Assembly (NCBI RefSeq): GCF_004359195.1
Contig: NZ_CP037954.1
Span: 1,364,001-1,428,000, forward strand
DNA: 64,000 nucleotides
Direction of reading: 5' to 3'
From: Chryseobacterium salivictor
GTDB lineage: Bacteria > Bacteroidota > Bacteroidia > Flavobacteriales > Weeksellaceae
Within the stretch, counting starts at the first letter, position 1; each line of letters begins with the position of its first letter. The notes beneath the pieces were generated by a model. It saw nothing but the letters and a program-made list of their open reading frames with translations, had not been told where the DNA came from and did no database searches. Shown here piece after piece: positions 26,568-35,363 of the stretch. Position numbers and translations under genes: made by a program.

Positions 26568-27354
26568 CTATTTTTTAGCTTTTCTTTTATTAGGTTTAAA
26601 CATTTTTGTTTTTGCCCAGAAAGTTCCGGAAAAACCAGCGATACTTTATCCGGTTTATGATCAGGTTGGCCTTTTGACTCAGGCACAAAAAGACGAGATC
26701 AACCAGAAATTGATCAAATTTTCAGATTCAACTTCTACTGAAATTGAAGTCATTATCATCCCCACAACCGGTGGCGAAGATGTGAATTATTTGGCGACCA
26801 TGTATGGTGAAAAATGGGGAATCGGCCAAAAAGGAATTGATAATGGAATTGTTTTCCTTATCGCGACCGAGGATCATACCATGTCGATCCAGCAGGGACG
26901 CGCCGTTGAACAGTATTTAACTGCGTCGGTTGCCGGCCAGATTATGGATTATATCGTTACCCCAAATTTTAAGAAAGGGTTGTGGTACGAAGGAATCAAC
27001 CGCGGAACAACCGCGTTGATGGAAGCTGTTCAGGGAAAATTTAAACCTATTGTTAAAGATACTTCCAGTGAAAAAGGTTTGAGCCCGGGCCAACTCGTAA
27101 TGATTGCTTTTTTTGTATTCATCATCCTTAGCTTTTTATTTAAAAATGGCGGCCGCGGTGGTGGCGGTAATAGCGATGACGAGGATGTGATTCTCTCCCG
27201 AAGAGGACGAAGTATTTATCCCGGTGGATTTTTCCCATTCCCAGGCAGTTTTGGTGGCGGCGGATTTGGCGGCGGTTCCCGCGGTGGTGGCGGATTTGGC
27301 GGCTTCGGCGGTGGCGGAAGTTTCGGCGGTGGCGGCGCTTCTGGCGGTTGGTAA
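26548..27354 (+). CDS. TPM-domain membrane protein with glycine-rich tail
   Basis: 268 residues from ATG 26548, chosen because it begins the signal peptide (MRLRSRNYFLAFLLLGLNIFVFAQ). Upstream in-frame TTG 26518 and ATG 26536 would add a charged extension. It overlaps the previous gene by 20 nt in another frame. Residues ~35-160 are a TPM domain (VYDQVGLLTQAQKDEINQKL, IEVIIIPTTGGEDVN, NGIVFLIATEDHTM). One transmembrane helix lies at ~187-205. The last ~50 residues are almost only Gly, Phe and Ser (FGGGS repeats), the usual end of the YgcG-like proteins. Function unknown. Confidence 0.9.
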   Translation: MRLRSRNYFLAFLLLGLNIFVFAQKVPEKPAILYPVYDQVGLLTQAQKDEINQKLIKFSDSTSTEIEVIIIPTTGGEDVNYLATMYGEKWGIGQKGIDNGIVFLIATEDHTMSIQQGRAVEQYLTASVAGQIMDYIVTPNFKKGLWYEGINRGTTALMEAVQGKFKPIVKDTSSEKGLSPGQLVMIAFFVFIILSFLFKNGGRGGGGNSDDEDVILSRRGRSIYPGGFFPFPGSFGGGGFGGGSRGGGGFGGFGGGGSFGGGGASGGW

Positions 27355-27447
27355 GTAGAATGTTCTGTTTGTGGAAGGCAACTTTTGTCCAAGAAAAATA
27401 AAGTTTTATAAGTAGTATGCTCAATTTTGCGCAATAAATTAAACAAC

Positions 27448-27472
27448 AAAGCCAACTTTTCCAGTTGGCTTT
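27448..27472 (+). terminator. Intrinsic terminator of the LemA/TPM operon
   Basis: 10-bp stem AAAGCCAACT/AGTTGGCTTT with a 5-nt loop and a T-rich tail. Confidence 0.85.
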
Positions 27473-27481
27473 TTATTTTTT

Positions 27482-27500
27482 CAGCGTTTTTAAAACGCTG
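27482..27500. terminator. Second hairpin, possible back-up terminator
   Basis: Inverted repeat CAGCGTTTT/AAAACGCTG with a T-rich flank, 10 nt after the first terminator and just before the end of the convergent gene. Confidence 0.55.
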
Positions 27501-27540
27501 CTTTTTGTAACTCATCAAGATTTTAAAAACAAAGTAACTT

Positions 27541-28389
27541 TTAATTAATTTTATAATAAGGCTCATAAAAATATTTACCCGGTTTAATATAAACTGTATT
27601 TCTATCGGCCTCAAAAATCCAGTTAAACCTCTTTAATAAATCTGCTCCGAAATAATTTCGCTTTTGCGTTTTAATATCTCCGACAAAAAATCCTGCAGTC
27701 ACATCTTTTAATACAAAATTCCCAACTCTCATAAATGGTAAAATTCCCTGTTTTGTTGTTACACTCTGTCCGGCAGAATTTTTCATGATTTTTTCACCCG
27801 TTATTTTCAGTTTTGTATCTAATGTTTTTCCGTCTGCAAATTCATTGCTATAAACCACTCCGCCGGAATATCCTGATTGTAAAAGGAAATAAACCTCTTT
27901 TTGCTCACCGTCAATCATGTTATCAGCAACGATATAAAACTGTCCGTTTTCTGAAAATAACGGAATTGATTGATAATCTTTCAGATCCGGCATTTTGTCG
28001 TAAATCACAAATCGATTGTTGTCATAATCAATCTTAAAAGCTTTTCCTTTAAAAATTCCCGTTCCGATTTTTCCGTCGGCCTCATGACCTGTCAGTTCAT
28101 TGTCGAAAAAACGTATATTTTCGTACTTTTTATTTCCGATTTTTATAATGTTGCCGTCACTTATTTCATCTTTAAATAGAATATGATCTGCTCTTCTTGT
28201 TCTTTCCGGAGAGATTGAAGCGTCTTCCATCGCAATTTGGAACATGAGATCCAGAGAATCTTTGTCATTCACCAAAACTTTTACAATAATATTATTGTGT
28301 TTTGTAATTCTGAAAGGAATGGTTTCCTGTGCTTTTACAATGAAAAAAGTTGCACATAAAAGAAATAGGAAACGTGTTTTTTTAAGCAT
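27541..28389 (-). CDS. Secreted retropepsin-like protein, apparently lacking catalytic aspartates
   Basis: 282 residues from ATG 28389, which starts the signal peptide MLKKTRFLFLLCATFFIVKAQ; the upstream ATG at 28434 adds 15 residues that are unlike a signal. The body resembles the two-lobed aspartyl-protease-like proteins of Bacteroidota (SPERTRRADHI, IGTGIFKGKAFKIDYDNN, FGADLLKRFNWIFEADRN). Where such proteins have D-T-G, the first lobe reads FQIAMEDAS (~50-58) and the second LLQSGYSGG (~169-177). The second lobe thus keeps the glycine context but has Gln in place of Asp. I infer a non-catalytic or altered protease homologue. Confidence 0.6.
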   Translation of the reverse strand: MLKKTRFLFLLCATFFIVKAQETIPFRITKHNNIIVKVLVNDKDSLDLMFQIAMEDASISPERTRRADHILFKDEISDGNIIKIGNKKYENIRFFDNELTGHEADGKIGTGIFKGKAFKIDYDNNRFVIYDKMPDLKDYQSIPLFSENGQFYIVADNMIDGEQKEVYFLLQSGYSGGVVYSNEFADGKTLDTKLKITGEKIMKNSAGQSVTTKQGILPFMRVGNFVLKDVTAGFFVGDIKTQKRNYFGADLLKRFNWIFEADRNTVYIKPGKYFYEPYYKIN

Positions 28390-28452
28390 TGTTGATGGAG
28401 TATTTATTGCTGTTTTAATTTGAGGAAAAATCACCTGTTATTTTTGAAACTC

Positions 28453-28488
28453 AAAAATTCAGCTCCGGTATTTCAGAGCTGAATTTTT
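28453..28488 (-). terminator. Intrinsic terminator of the head GIN lipoprotein gene
   Basis: 13-bp stem AAAAATTCAGCTC/GAGCTGAATTTTT, 10-nt loop. Confidence 0.8.
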
Positions 28489-28509
28489 ATTTGGAGTAAA
28501 CCGAAACTT

Positions 28510-29307
28510 TTATCGGATCGAAATACTTCCACCACTGCTTTCTTTCTGGCTGACGATGTTTAGATTCCCTTTTCGGATAATTTCAATTCCTCCTGACGAA
28601 CTTGCCGAAGCGTTCAGCTGATTGGAAACAGAAAGGCTTACGTCGCCACTGCTCGATGCGCTGATTTCAGCATTTTCAGCGATGACGTTTTTGGCGTTTA
28701 AGGTACCGGATGAGGAGGCTTTCAAAGTAGCGTTCTTTGTTTTGCCGGCAATAATGATATCACCGGAAGAAGTCGCTTCAGATTCCAGATTTACTGCCCA
28801 AACCGTTCCGGAATAGGTTCCCGAACTCGATACGTCAATCGATAAATCATTGGCTTCCAGATTTCCTTTAATCGTCCCTGAGCTGGAAACTCCAATATCG
28901 GTTTTATCCTGGGTGAATTTATCTTTAATGATTATCGTTGCGGATGAGCTGGCTTTAATGGTATTAAAATCTTTAGCAAAAATTTTCACCGTGATATTCC
29001 GTGCTGAAATATTAAGATTTGGTTTAAAGTGGATGTACAGTTTACCGCCGTTATTTTCCACTAAAATATCATCTAAAATATCAGATGGAGCTGTAATCAC
29101 GACTTTTTCTTCGTTCGCTTTTAGTACTTCTGCATTAATGGACTGCGCAACTTTAATTTCGTCAAAAGACATTTTATATTCCTGCGTTTTGAGGATGCCG
29201 GTTCCTTCTTTTGGGGTCAGATTAAAAGGAAATCCATTCTCAGATTTGATGTTGCAGGAACACAGGGTTAGCAATGCGGCGAGTGCAGAAATAGAAATTG
29301 TTTTCAT
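28510..29307 (-). CDS. Head GIN domain (DUF2807) lipoprotein
   Basis: 265 residues with a lipobox N-terminus (SALAALLTLCSC), so likely a lipoprotein. The rest is a right-handed parallel beta-helix of the DUF2807 'putative auto-transporter adhesin, head GIN' type: short repeats of S-S-G/S-S-S-G spaced every ~20 residues (VSSSGTIKGNLEA, VSSSGTYSGTV, ATSSGDIIIAG, ASSSGTLNAKNV). It lies at the cell surface or in the periplasm. Function in the family is not settled; an adhesive or scaffolding role is assumed. Single-gene unit. Confidence 0.9.
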   Translation of the reverse strand: MKTISISALAALLTLCSCNIKSENGFPFNLTPKEGTGILKTQEYKMSFDEIKVAQSINAEVLKANEEKVVITAPSDILDDILVENNGGKLYIHFKPNLNISARNITVKIFAKDFNTIKASSSATIIIKDKFTQDKTDIGVSSSGTIKGNLEANDLSIDVSSSGTYSGTVWAVNLESEATSSGDIIIAGKTKNATLKASSSGTLNAKNVIAENAEISASSSGDVSLSVSNQLNASASSSGGIEIIRKGNLNIVSQKESSGGSISIR

Positions 29308-29387
29308 AGTTTGGGGGTATTAGTGATTTGTTATGTTAAAGATATATCTAAAAATTAATACCTTTATCCTTTAATAACAATTTACGA

Positions 29388-31529
29388 ATGAAAAATATTA
29401 CATCTGTTTTTTTAATTTCATCTTTGGCGATGACAACCGCCTGTACAACTATGAAAACCACCAATGCTTCCCCTGCCGAAATTCCAGTTCCGGATGCCAC
29501 TCTGGCAGCAAATCCTTTTATGAAAAAAAGTCCGTTGCAATATCAGGCTCCCGAATTTGATAAAATTAAGGACGAACATTTCAAACCCGCATTTGATTAT
29601 GGGATGAAAGTGCAAATCGTGGAAGTAGATAATATCGCCAATAATCCTGCAGCTCCAACTTTTGAAAATACCATCGTCGCTTTAGAAAACAGCGGTGAAG
29701 TGTTGAAAAGAGCACAGCTTGTATTTTATAATTTGACGGGATCCAATACCAACCCCACCTTACAGAAACTGGAAGAAGTGTATGCTCCCGTTTTTTCGGC
29801 ATTGAGCGATAAAATTATGCTGAATGAGAAATTGTATAACAGAATCAAAGGCATTAAAAAAGAAAATTTAGGTTCCGAAGAAAAAAGACTTTTGGAATTG
29901 TATACCACCAATTTCGAAATCGCCGGAGCCAATCTTTCTCCTGAAAACAAAGCGAAGGTTAAGAAAGTTAATGAAGAATTAGCCACGCTTTCTACGCAGT
30001 ATACCAGCAAACTGTTAAATGCAAGAAAAGATGGTGCCCTGTTGATTACCGATGTGAAAGAACTGGATGGACTTTCTGCTGATGAAATCGCCGCCGCTGC
30101 TGCCGATGCGAAAAGTGCCGGAAAAACTGGGTATTTACTCGCCTTACAAAATACCACGCAACAGCCATTGCTTCAGAATTTGAAAAACAGAGCAACCAGA
30201 GAAAAACTCTTCAAGGCCTCCTGGTACAGAGCTGAAAAAGGAGATGCGGACGACACCAGAAGCATCCTGGAAAGAGAAGCAAAACTGAGAATGGAAAAAG
30301 GACATCTGATGGGTAAAAAATCTTTTGCAGAATGGAAACTTCAGGATCAGATGGCGAAAACTCCCGAAAATGCAATGAACCTTTTGGCACGTTTGGCAAC
30401 TCCTGCCGTAGAAACTGCGAAAAAAGAAAGCGACGAAATTCAGAAACTGATCGACCAGCAAAAAGGAGGTTTCACCGTAGAACCCTGGGATTGGAATTTC
30501 TACGCAGAACAGGTAAGAAAAGCAAAATATGATTTGGATGAAAATCAAATCAAGCCTTATTTTGAAGTGAAAACCGTTTTAGAAAAAGGAGTGTTCTACG
30601 CTGCAGAAAAATTCTACGGAATTACTTTTAAGAAAAGAAATGACCTTCCTGTTTATCACCCCGATGTTGTGGCTTATGAAGTTTTCGACCGTGACGGGAA
30701 ATCTCTCGCGATTTACTATCTGGATTTCTACACCAGAAATAACAAAAACGGCGGAGCCTGGATGAGCAACTTCGTCGAGCAATCACATTTATTAGGTCAA
30801 AAACCAGTGATCGTAAATGTCTTTAATTATCAGAAACCGGCGGAAGGAAAACCTTCGTTGATTTCGTATGATGATGTTACCACGATGTTCCACGAGTTCG
30901 GACATACGCTGCACGGATTGTTTGCAGACCAAAAATACATTTCAATTTCGGGAACCAACGTGCCGCGTGATTTCGTGGAATTTCCTTCTCAAATTAATGA
31001 GTTTTTTGCGTTGGAACCATCTGTACTGAAAAATTACGCTTTGCATTATCAAACCAAACAGCCGATGCCACAGGCTTTAGTTGATAAAATTAAAAAAGCA
31101 GGAACTTTCAATCAGGGATATTCTACAACAGAACTGGTTTCTGCGGCAACCATCGATATGAACTGGCATTCTGTAACCGACGCTTCCCAGTTTAAACCGA
31201 CTTTGGAATTTGAAAAAGCCGTTCTGGCAAAATATGGTTTTAATTTGAAAGAAGTTCCGCCAAGATACCATTCTCCTTATTTTGCACACATTTGGGGCGG
31301 TGGTTATTCTGCGGGATATTACGCTTATATGTGGAGCGACATGCTGAATGCTGATGCGTGGGACTGGATCACAACGCATGGTGGAATGACGCGTGAAAAC
31401 GGCGACCGTTTCCGTAAATACATTTTATCTGTTGGGAATTCAATGGATCTAAATGAAGCGTTTAAAAACTTTACCGGCAGAACTCCTGATTTGAAACCAC
31501 TGTTGAAAAGCAAAGGATTTATTAAATAG
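29388..31529 (+). CDS. M3-family metallopeptidase lipoprotein (peptidyl-dipeptidase Dcp type)
   Basis: 713 residues. The N-terminus MKNITSVFLISSLAMTTAC carries a lipobox Cys, so it is probably anchored in the periplasm, unlike cytoplasmic E. coli Dcp. The zinc motif MFHEFGHTLHGLF (HExxH) lies near residue 500, followed by the third-ligand region DFVEFPSQINEFF. IWGGGYSAGYYAYMWSDMLNADAW near the C-terminus is characteristic of the M3A group. It removes dipeptides from the C-terminus of peptides, in peptide turnover. Monocistronic, with a terminator behind it. Confidence 0.93.
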   Translation: MKNITSVFLISSLAMTTACTTMKTTNASPAEIPVPDATLAANPFMKKSPLQYQAPEFDKIKDEHFKPAFDYGMKVQIVEVDNIANNPAAPTFENTIVALENSGEVLKRAQLVFYNLTGSNTNPTLQKLEEVYAPVFSALSDKIMLNEKLYNRIKGIKKENLGSEEKRLLELYTTNFEIAGANLSPENKAKVKKVNEELATLSTQYTSKLLNARKDGALLITDVKELDGLSADEIAAAAADAKSAGKTGYLLALQNTTQQPLLQNLKNRATREKLFKASWYRAEKGDADDTRSILEREAKLRMEKGHLMGKKSFAEWKLQDQMAKTPENAMNLLARLATPAVETAKKESDEIQKLIDQQKGGFTVEPWDWNFYAEQVRKAKYDLDENQIKPYFEVKTVLEKGVFYAAEKFYGITFKKRNDLPVYHPDVVAYEVFDRDGKSLAIYYLDFYTRNNKNGGAWMSNFVEQSHLLGQKPVIVNVFNYQKPAEGKPSLISYDDVTTMFHEFGHTLHGLFADQKYISISGTNVPRDFVEFPSQINEFFALEPSVLKNYALHYQTKQPMPQALVDKIKKAGTFNQGYSTTELVSAATIDMNWHSVTDASQFKPTLEFEKAVLAKYGFNLKEVPPRYHSPYFAHIWGGGYSAGYYAYMWSDMLNADAWDWITTHGGMTRENGDRFRKYILSVGNSMDLNEAFKNFTGRTPDLKPLLKSKGFIK

Positions 31530-31553
31530 ACTTTTATAAAATTTATCAATATG

Positions 31554-31580
31554 AACCGCAGATTTTTTCTGCGGTTTTTT
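31554..31580 (+). terminator. Intrinsic terminator of the M3 peptidase gene
   Basis: 9-bp stem AACCGCAGA/TCTGCGGTT followed by a T-run. Confidence 0.85.
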
Positions 31581-31648
31581 TGTTTTGAAAATTGTTGGTG
31601 TGTCATTCGTGTTTAAAAAAAATGTGAAAAACAAACCGCCTGAACTTC

Positions 31649-31732
31649 TAGCCCGGATCGCAGAGGAAATCCTTTTTTTTTTAACATTGGCCGGGGCGTG
31701 GAAAAAAAAGATTGTAACGGAGAGCCGGACCG
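31649..31732 (-). repeat. Dispersed intergenic repeat, copy 2 (inverted relative to copy 1)
   Basis: On the minus strand it reads CGGTCCGGCTCTCCGTTAC ... GGATTTCCTCTGCGATCCGG, matching both arms of the element at 24070-24143 with a few substitutions. The core between the arms is longer and GC-rich (CCACGCCCCGGCCAATG), so the core has diverged or been replaced. Confidence 0.7.
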
Positions 31733-31775
31733 AAACCTCACAGAAGTAAAAATCGTCCTGCTCCAAAAAAATTCT

Positions 31776-31783
31776 TAATTTTG
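31776..31783 (+). promoter_or_regulatory. -7 box of the aminotransferase gene
   Basis: TAATTTTG, 16 nt before the ATG at 31800. Confidence 0.5.
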
Positions 31784-31799
31784 TAAAAAATATATCATA

Positions 31800-33005
31800 A
31801 TGCCAAAAATATCTCACAGAGCGCAGCATATGCCTGCATCGCCGGTAAGAAAACTGGTTCCTTACGCGTTGCAAGCAAAACAGAAAGGAATAAAAGTGTA
31901 TCATTTGAATATTGGTCAGCCCGATATCGAAACACCGCAATCTGCTTTGGATGCTGTGAAAAACAATGATTTAAAGATTTTTGAATATGCACTTTCCGAA
32001 GGCAATCTGGATTACAGAACAGCGCTGAAGGATTATTATCATTCTTTAGGATTTACCGATTTGACGACCGATAATTTCATCGTGACCAACGGTGGTTCTG
32101 AAGCGTTGAATTTTGCGATTTCTACGTTGTGTGATGATGGTGATGAAATTATTATTCCTGAGCCTTATTATGCGAATTATAATGGGTTTACCAATACTTT
32201 CAATGTAAATGTTGTCGCGGTTTCTTCTACCATCGACAGTGGATTTTCCTTGCCGCCGATTGAAGATTTTGAGAAAAAAATCACACCGAAAACAAGAGCG
32301 ATTTTAATTTGTAATCCCGGGAATCCAACAGGGTATCTTTATACCAGAGAAGAGTTGCAGAAGTTGGCAGATATTGCTTTGAAACACGATATTGTGATTA
32401 TTTCCGATGAGGTTTACAGAGAATATGTGTACGATGGAAAACAGCAGGTTTCAATGTTTGATTTCCCCGAAATTGCAGAAAACTGTGTGATCATCGATTC
32501 TGAGTCCAAAAGATATTCAATGTGTGGTGCAAGAATCGGTTTTATGGTGACCCGTTCGAAAGAAATTCATGATGCTGCGATGCTTTTTGCGCAGGCGAGA
32601 TTAAGTCCGGTTCTTTTGGGACAGATTGCAGCGGCTGCGGCTCACGTCAATGATACAGAATATATTTTGAAAGTCCGTGCAGAATATACGCACCGCAGAA
32701 ATGTTTTGGTTGATTTACTCAACGGAATTCCGGGCGTGATTTGTCCGAAGCCGAAAGGAGCATTTTACTGTGCGGTGGAACTTCCGGTAGATGATACCGA
32801 TAAATTTGCGCAATGGTTGCTGGAAAGCTATTCTCATAACAACGAAACTATTATGGTCGCGCCGATGAGCGGTTTTTACAGCAATCCGGAATTGGGTAAA
32901 AAACAGGTGAGAATTGCATATGTTTTGAAAGAAGCTGACTTGCGCAGAAGTGTGGAATTGTTGAATGACGCGCTTCAAAAATATAAGATTGAATTCGGTC
33001 TGTAA
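31800..33005 (+). CDS. Class I/II PLP-dependent aminotransferase (aspartate-aminotransferase-like)
   Basis: 401 residues, cytoplasmic fold-type I enzyme. It has the substrate-loop IGQPDIETP near residue 40, TNGGSEALNFAI, CNPGNPTGYLYTREEL, DEVYREYVYDG and the C-terminal RIAYVLKEADL with the carboxylate-binding Arg. At the usual Schiff-base position the sequence reads IIDSESKRYSMCGARIGF, so the PLP lysine is the Lys in SESKRYSM. Substrate is not deducible beyond an amino acid and 2-oxo acid pair; aspartate or aromatic residues are typical. Single gene between two terminators. Confidence 0.9.
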   Translation: MPKISHRAQHMPASPVRKLVPYALQAKQKGIKVYHLNIGQPDIETPQSALDAVKNNDLKIFEYALSEGNLDYRTALKDYYHSLGFTDLTTDNFIVTNGGSEALNFAISTLCDDGDEIIIPEPYYANYNGFTNTFNVNVVAVSSTIDSGFSLPPIEDFEKKITPKTRAILICNPGNPTGYLYTREELQKLADIALKHDIVIISDEVYREYVYDGKQQVSMFDFPEIAENCVIIDSESKRYSMCGARIGFMVTRSKEIHDAAMLFAQARLSPVLLGQIAAAAAHVNDTEYILKVRAEYTHRRNVLVDLLNGIPGVICPKPKGAFYCAVELPVDDTDKFAQWLLESYSHNNETIMVAPMSGFYSNPELGKKQVRIAYVLKEADLRRSVELLNDALQKYKIEFGL

Positions 33006-33021
33006 TGTTTTTAAAATAAAT

Positions 33022-33058
33022 AAAAGCCACGAATATTTATTGTATTCGTGGCTTTTTT
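33022..33058 (+). terminator. Intrinsic terminator of the aminotransferase gene
   Basis: 14-bp stem AAAAGCCACGAATA/TATTCGTGGCTTTT with a 7-nt loop. Confidence 0.9.
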
Positions 33059-33180
33059 GATTAATCTTAAAATCAAGATAGTTGCTTTATAAGTAAATTG
33101 CGTCGAATGTGTTGACTAAATTAATATAAATTTCGTCGATTAAAATTAACATTGAAAAAATAAAGCGTTTTAAATTTTAG

Positions 33181-33188
33181 TAAATTTG
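33181..33188 (+). promoter_or_regulatory. -7 box of the DUF2199-murB unit
   Basis: TAAATTTG, 38 nt before the ATG at 33227. Confidence 0.45.
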
Positions 33189-33226
33189 CAGAACGTTTTT
33201 ATTTAATAATGATATTAACTTAAATA

Positions 33227-33745
33227 ATGAATTCAAAATATAAATGTTCAGTTTGTGGTGAGATTCATCACGACTATCCGGCGCTCACTTTTGCTTATCC
33301 CAATTCTTATCATTGGCTTACGGAGGAACAAAAAAACAGTTATCCTGTTCATATCGATTCAGATTTCTGTACGATTGAATATCCGGACCGAACTGACCGG
33401 TTTATTCGGGTGGTGCTGAAACAGAAGATTGCAAAATCGGCTCTTTATTTGGAATATGGTCTTTGGGTTTCTTTAAGCGAAGAAAGTTATGAGGATTATG
33501 CCGCAAATTTCAATAATGAAAATCACGAAACCCTCTATTTTGGATGGTTGAGCAATGCCCTTCCGGATTACAAATTTGAAAAAAGCATTCCAATGGATGT
33601 AAAAACCAAAAGTGGAAATCAAAGGCCGGAAATTTATCCACATTTAGATTTTGATCATCCTTTTGTGCACGATTTTTACCATGGAATTACCAAAGAAGAG
33701 GCCGAAAAAAGAATTCATAATATGCTCTCCAACAGTCCGAAATAA
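33227..33745 (+). CDS. DUF2199 domain protein
   Basis: 172 residues, no signal peptide. The N-terminal YKCSVCGEIHHDYPALTF motif with a CxxC pair and the SDFCTIEYPDRTDRFIRV segment identify DUF2199. The CxxC and nearby His may hold a zinc ion. Function is not known for the family. It ends 3 nt before the start of murB and probably shares its transcript, without an evident functional link. Confidence 0.85.
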   Translation: MNSKYKCSVCGEIHHDYPALTFAYPNSYHWLTEEQKNSYPVHIDSDFCTIEYPDRTDRFIRVVLKQKIAKSALYLEYGLWVSLSEESYEDYAANFNNENHETLYFGWLSNALPDYKFEKSIPMDVKTKSGNQRPEIYPHLDFDHPFVHDFYHGITKEEAEKRIHNMLSNSPK

Positions 33746-33748
33746 AAT

Positions 33749-34768
33749 ATGAAGATTCAACAAAATTTTTCTTTAAAAAATCACAACACTTTCGGCGTTG
33801 ATGTGTCCGCCAGATTTTTCGCAGAAGTTACTTCTTCAGGCGAACTTTTGGAGGCAATCAATCACTCAAAAACCCAATCACTCCCCATGCTTTTCCTCGG
33901 TGGTGGAAGCAATATTTTATTTACCCAAAATTTTGATGGAGTTGTCATTCAATTAGATTTGAAAGGTGTTTCAGAAGAAATTATCAATGAGAATGAGGTT
34001 CTGGTAACTTCAAAAGCGGGGGAGAACTGGCATGAGTTTGTTCAGTACAGTTTGGGCAAAAATTACGGGGGTTTAGAAAATTTATCATTGATTCCCGGTA
34101 ATGTTGGGACGTCACCGATGCAGAATATCGGAGCTTACGGGACGGAGATTAAGGATACTTTCGTGAGTTGTAAAGTATTGAATTTGGGGACTTTGGAAGT
34201 AGAAGAATTCAATCATGAAAAATGCCGTTTCGGTTACAGGGAATCTATTTTTAAAAGAGAAGGAAAAGGGAAATATGTTATTCTGGAAGTGACTTTTAAA
34301 CTGACCCGAAAAGACCATTTCATCAAAACAGAATACGGCGCAATACAATCTGAGTTAAAAAAATCGGGAATTGAAAATCCAACGATTCAGGATGTTTCTA
34401 AAGCTGTTATTAATATCAGACAAAGTAAATTACCGGATCCGAAACTGATCGGAAATGCGGGTAGTTTTTTTAAAAATCCTTCGGTTCCGATGGTGCAGTT
34501 TTTAGAAGTTCAGAAAAGATATCCGGAAATACCGAATTATCCAAATGGGGATTTGGTGAAGATTCCGGCGGGCTGGCTGATCGAACAGTGCGGCTGGAAA
34601 GGGAAGCAAATAGGGAATGTGGCTTCACATCAATTGCAGGCTCTGGTGATTGTGAATGCAACAGGAAATGCGACTGGAAAAGAAATTTATGATTTTTCTA
34701 CGAAGATCATTGATTCGGTAAAAGAAAAATTCGGGATTGAGTTGGAAAGAGAGGTAAATATTGTTTAA
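33749..34768 (+). CDS. murB: UDP-N-acetylenolpyruvoylglucosamine reductase
   Basis: 339 residues. FAD/NADPH enzyme making UDP-MurNAc, the second committed step of peptidoglycan synthesis. The FAD-binding N-terminus is NHNTFGVDVSARFF and LFLGGGSNILFT. GLENLSLIPGNVGTSPMQNIGAYG is the family signature. RQSKLPDPKLIGNAGSFFKNP includes the catalytic Ser, and the C-terminal AGWLIEQCGWKG is typical of the long E. coli type (type I). Translated directly after the DUF2199 gene. Confidence 0.96.
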   Translation: MKIQQNFSLKNHNTFGVDVSARFFAEVTSSGELLEAINHSKTQSLPMLFLGGGSNILFTQNFDGVVIQLDLKGVSEEIINENEVLVTSKAGENWHEFVQYSLGKNYGGLENLSLIPGNVGTSPMQNIGAYGTEIKDTFVSCKVLNLGTLEVEEFNHEKCRFGYRESIFKREGKGKYVILEVTFKLTRKDHFIKTEYGAIQSELKKSGIENPTIQDVSKAVINIRQSKLPDPKLIGNAGSFFKNPSVPMVQFLEVQKRYPEIPNYPNGDLVKIPAGWLIEQCGWKGKQIGNVASHQLQALVIVNATGNATGKEIYDFSTKIIDSVKEKFGIELEREVNIV

Positions 34769-34915
34769 TACTAAAAGGAATTTCCCGTTACCGATAATAG
34801 CAGTGCAGAAGATTGAATTTTCTTTGAAATAATTTACAATATTATTTGTCTAACTAAAATATTCTTCGTTATTTTGCACTCTCAAATATTTATTCAGAAA
34901 TAAGAACGTCGAGAT

Positions 34916-35155
34916 ATGTCAAGAATTTGCCAAATAACAGGAAAGCGTGCCATGGTAGGAAACAATGTTTCTCACGCTAATAACAAAACGAAGCGTCGTT
35001 TTGAAATTAACTTATTGGAAAAGAAATTTTACCTTCCGGAGCAAGAGAAATCTGTAACTTTAAAAGTTTCAGCTCACGGATTGAGAATTATCAATAGAAT
35101 AGGGATTGAAGAAGCAATTGTAAGAGGGACCAGAAGTGGTTTCATTAAAAAATAA
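34916..35155 (+). CDS. rpmB: 50S ribosomal protein bL28
   Basis: 79 residues, the bL28 N-terminus [20 protein letters not shown] and the internal TKRRFEINL motif. It is the first gene of the conserved Bacteroidota cluster rpmB-rpmG-DUF4295 and then ftsY; 6 nt separate it from rpmG. Confidence 0.97.
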   Translation: MSRICQITGKRAMVGNNVSHANNKTKRRFEINLLEKKFYLPEQEKSVTLKVSAHGLRIINRIGIEEAIVRGTRSGFIKK

Positions 35156-35161
35156 GAAATC

Positions 35162-35344
35162 ATGGCAAAAAAAGGGAATAGAGTACAGGTGATTTTGGAG
35201 TGCACAGAGCATAAAGAAACCGGAGTAGCAGGAATGTCAAGATACATCACTACTAAAAACAAGAAGAACACTACTGAGAGATTAGAGTTGAGAAAATTCA
35301 ACCCTGTACTGAAGAAATATACTGTTCACAAAGAAATTAAGTAA
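35162..35344 (+). CDS. rpmG: 50S ribosomal protein bL33
   Basis: 60 residues, with the bL33 pattern [14 protein letters not shown] and [21 protein letters not shown]. It has only one of the Cys residues of the zinc-binding form, so it is the zinc-independent type. Located 6 nt after rpmB and 19 nt before the DUF4295 gene. Confidence 0.97.
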   Translation: MAKKGNRVQVILECTEHKETGVAGMSRYITTKNKKNTTERLELRKFNPVLKKYTVHKEIK

Positions 35345-35363
35345 TTTTTTAAAGGAATAAAAA

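Noticed and set aside
27136..27614. Several minus-strand ORFs, Arg/His- or Pro-rich, opposite the end of the TPM gene
   Set aside because: They are reverse readings of the glycine-rich FGGGS repeat codons of the real gene and overlap its terminators.
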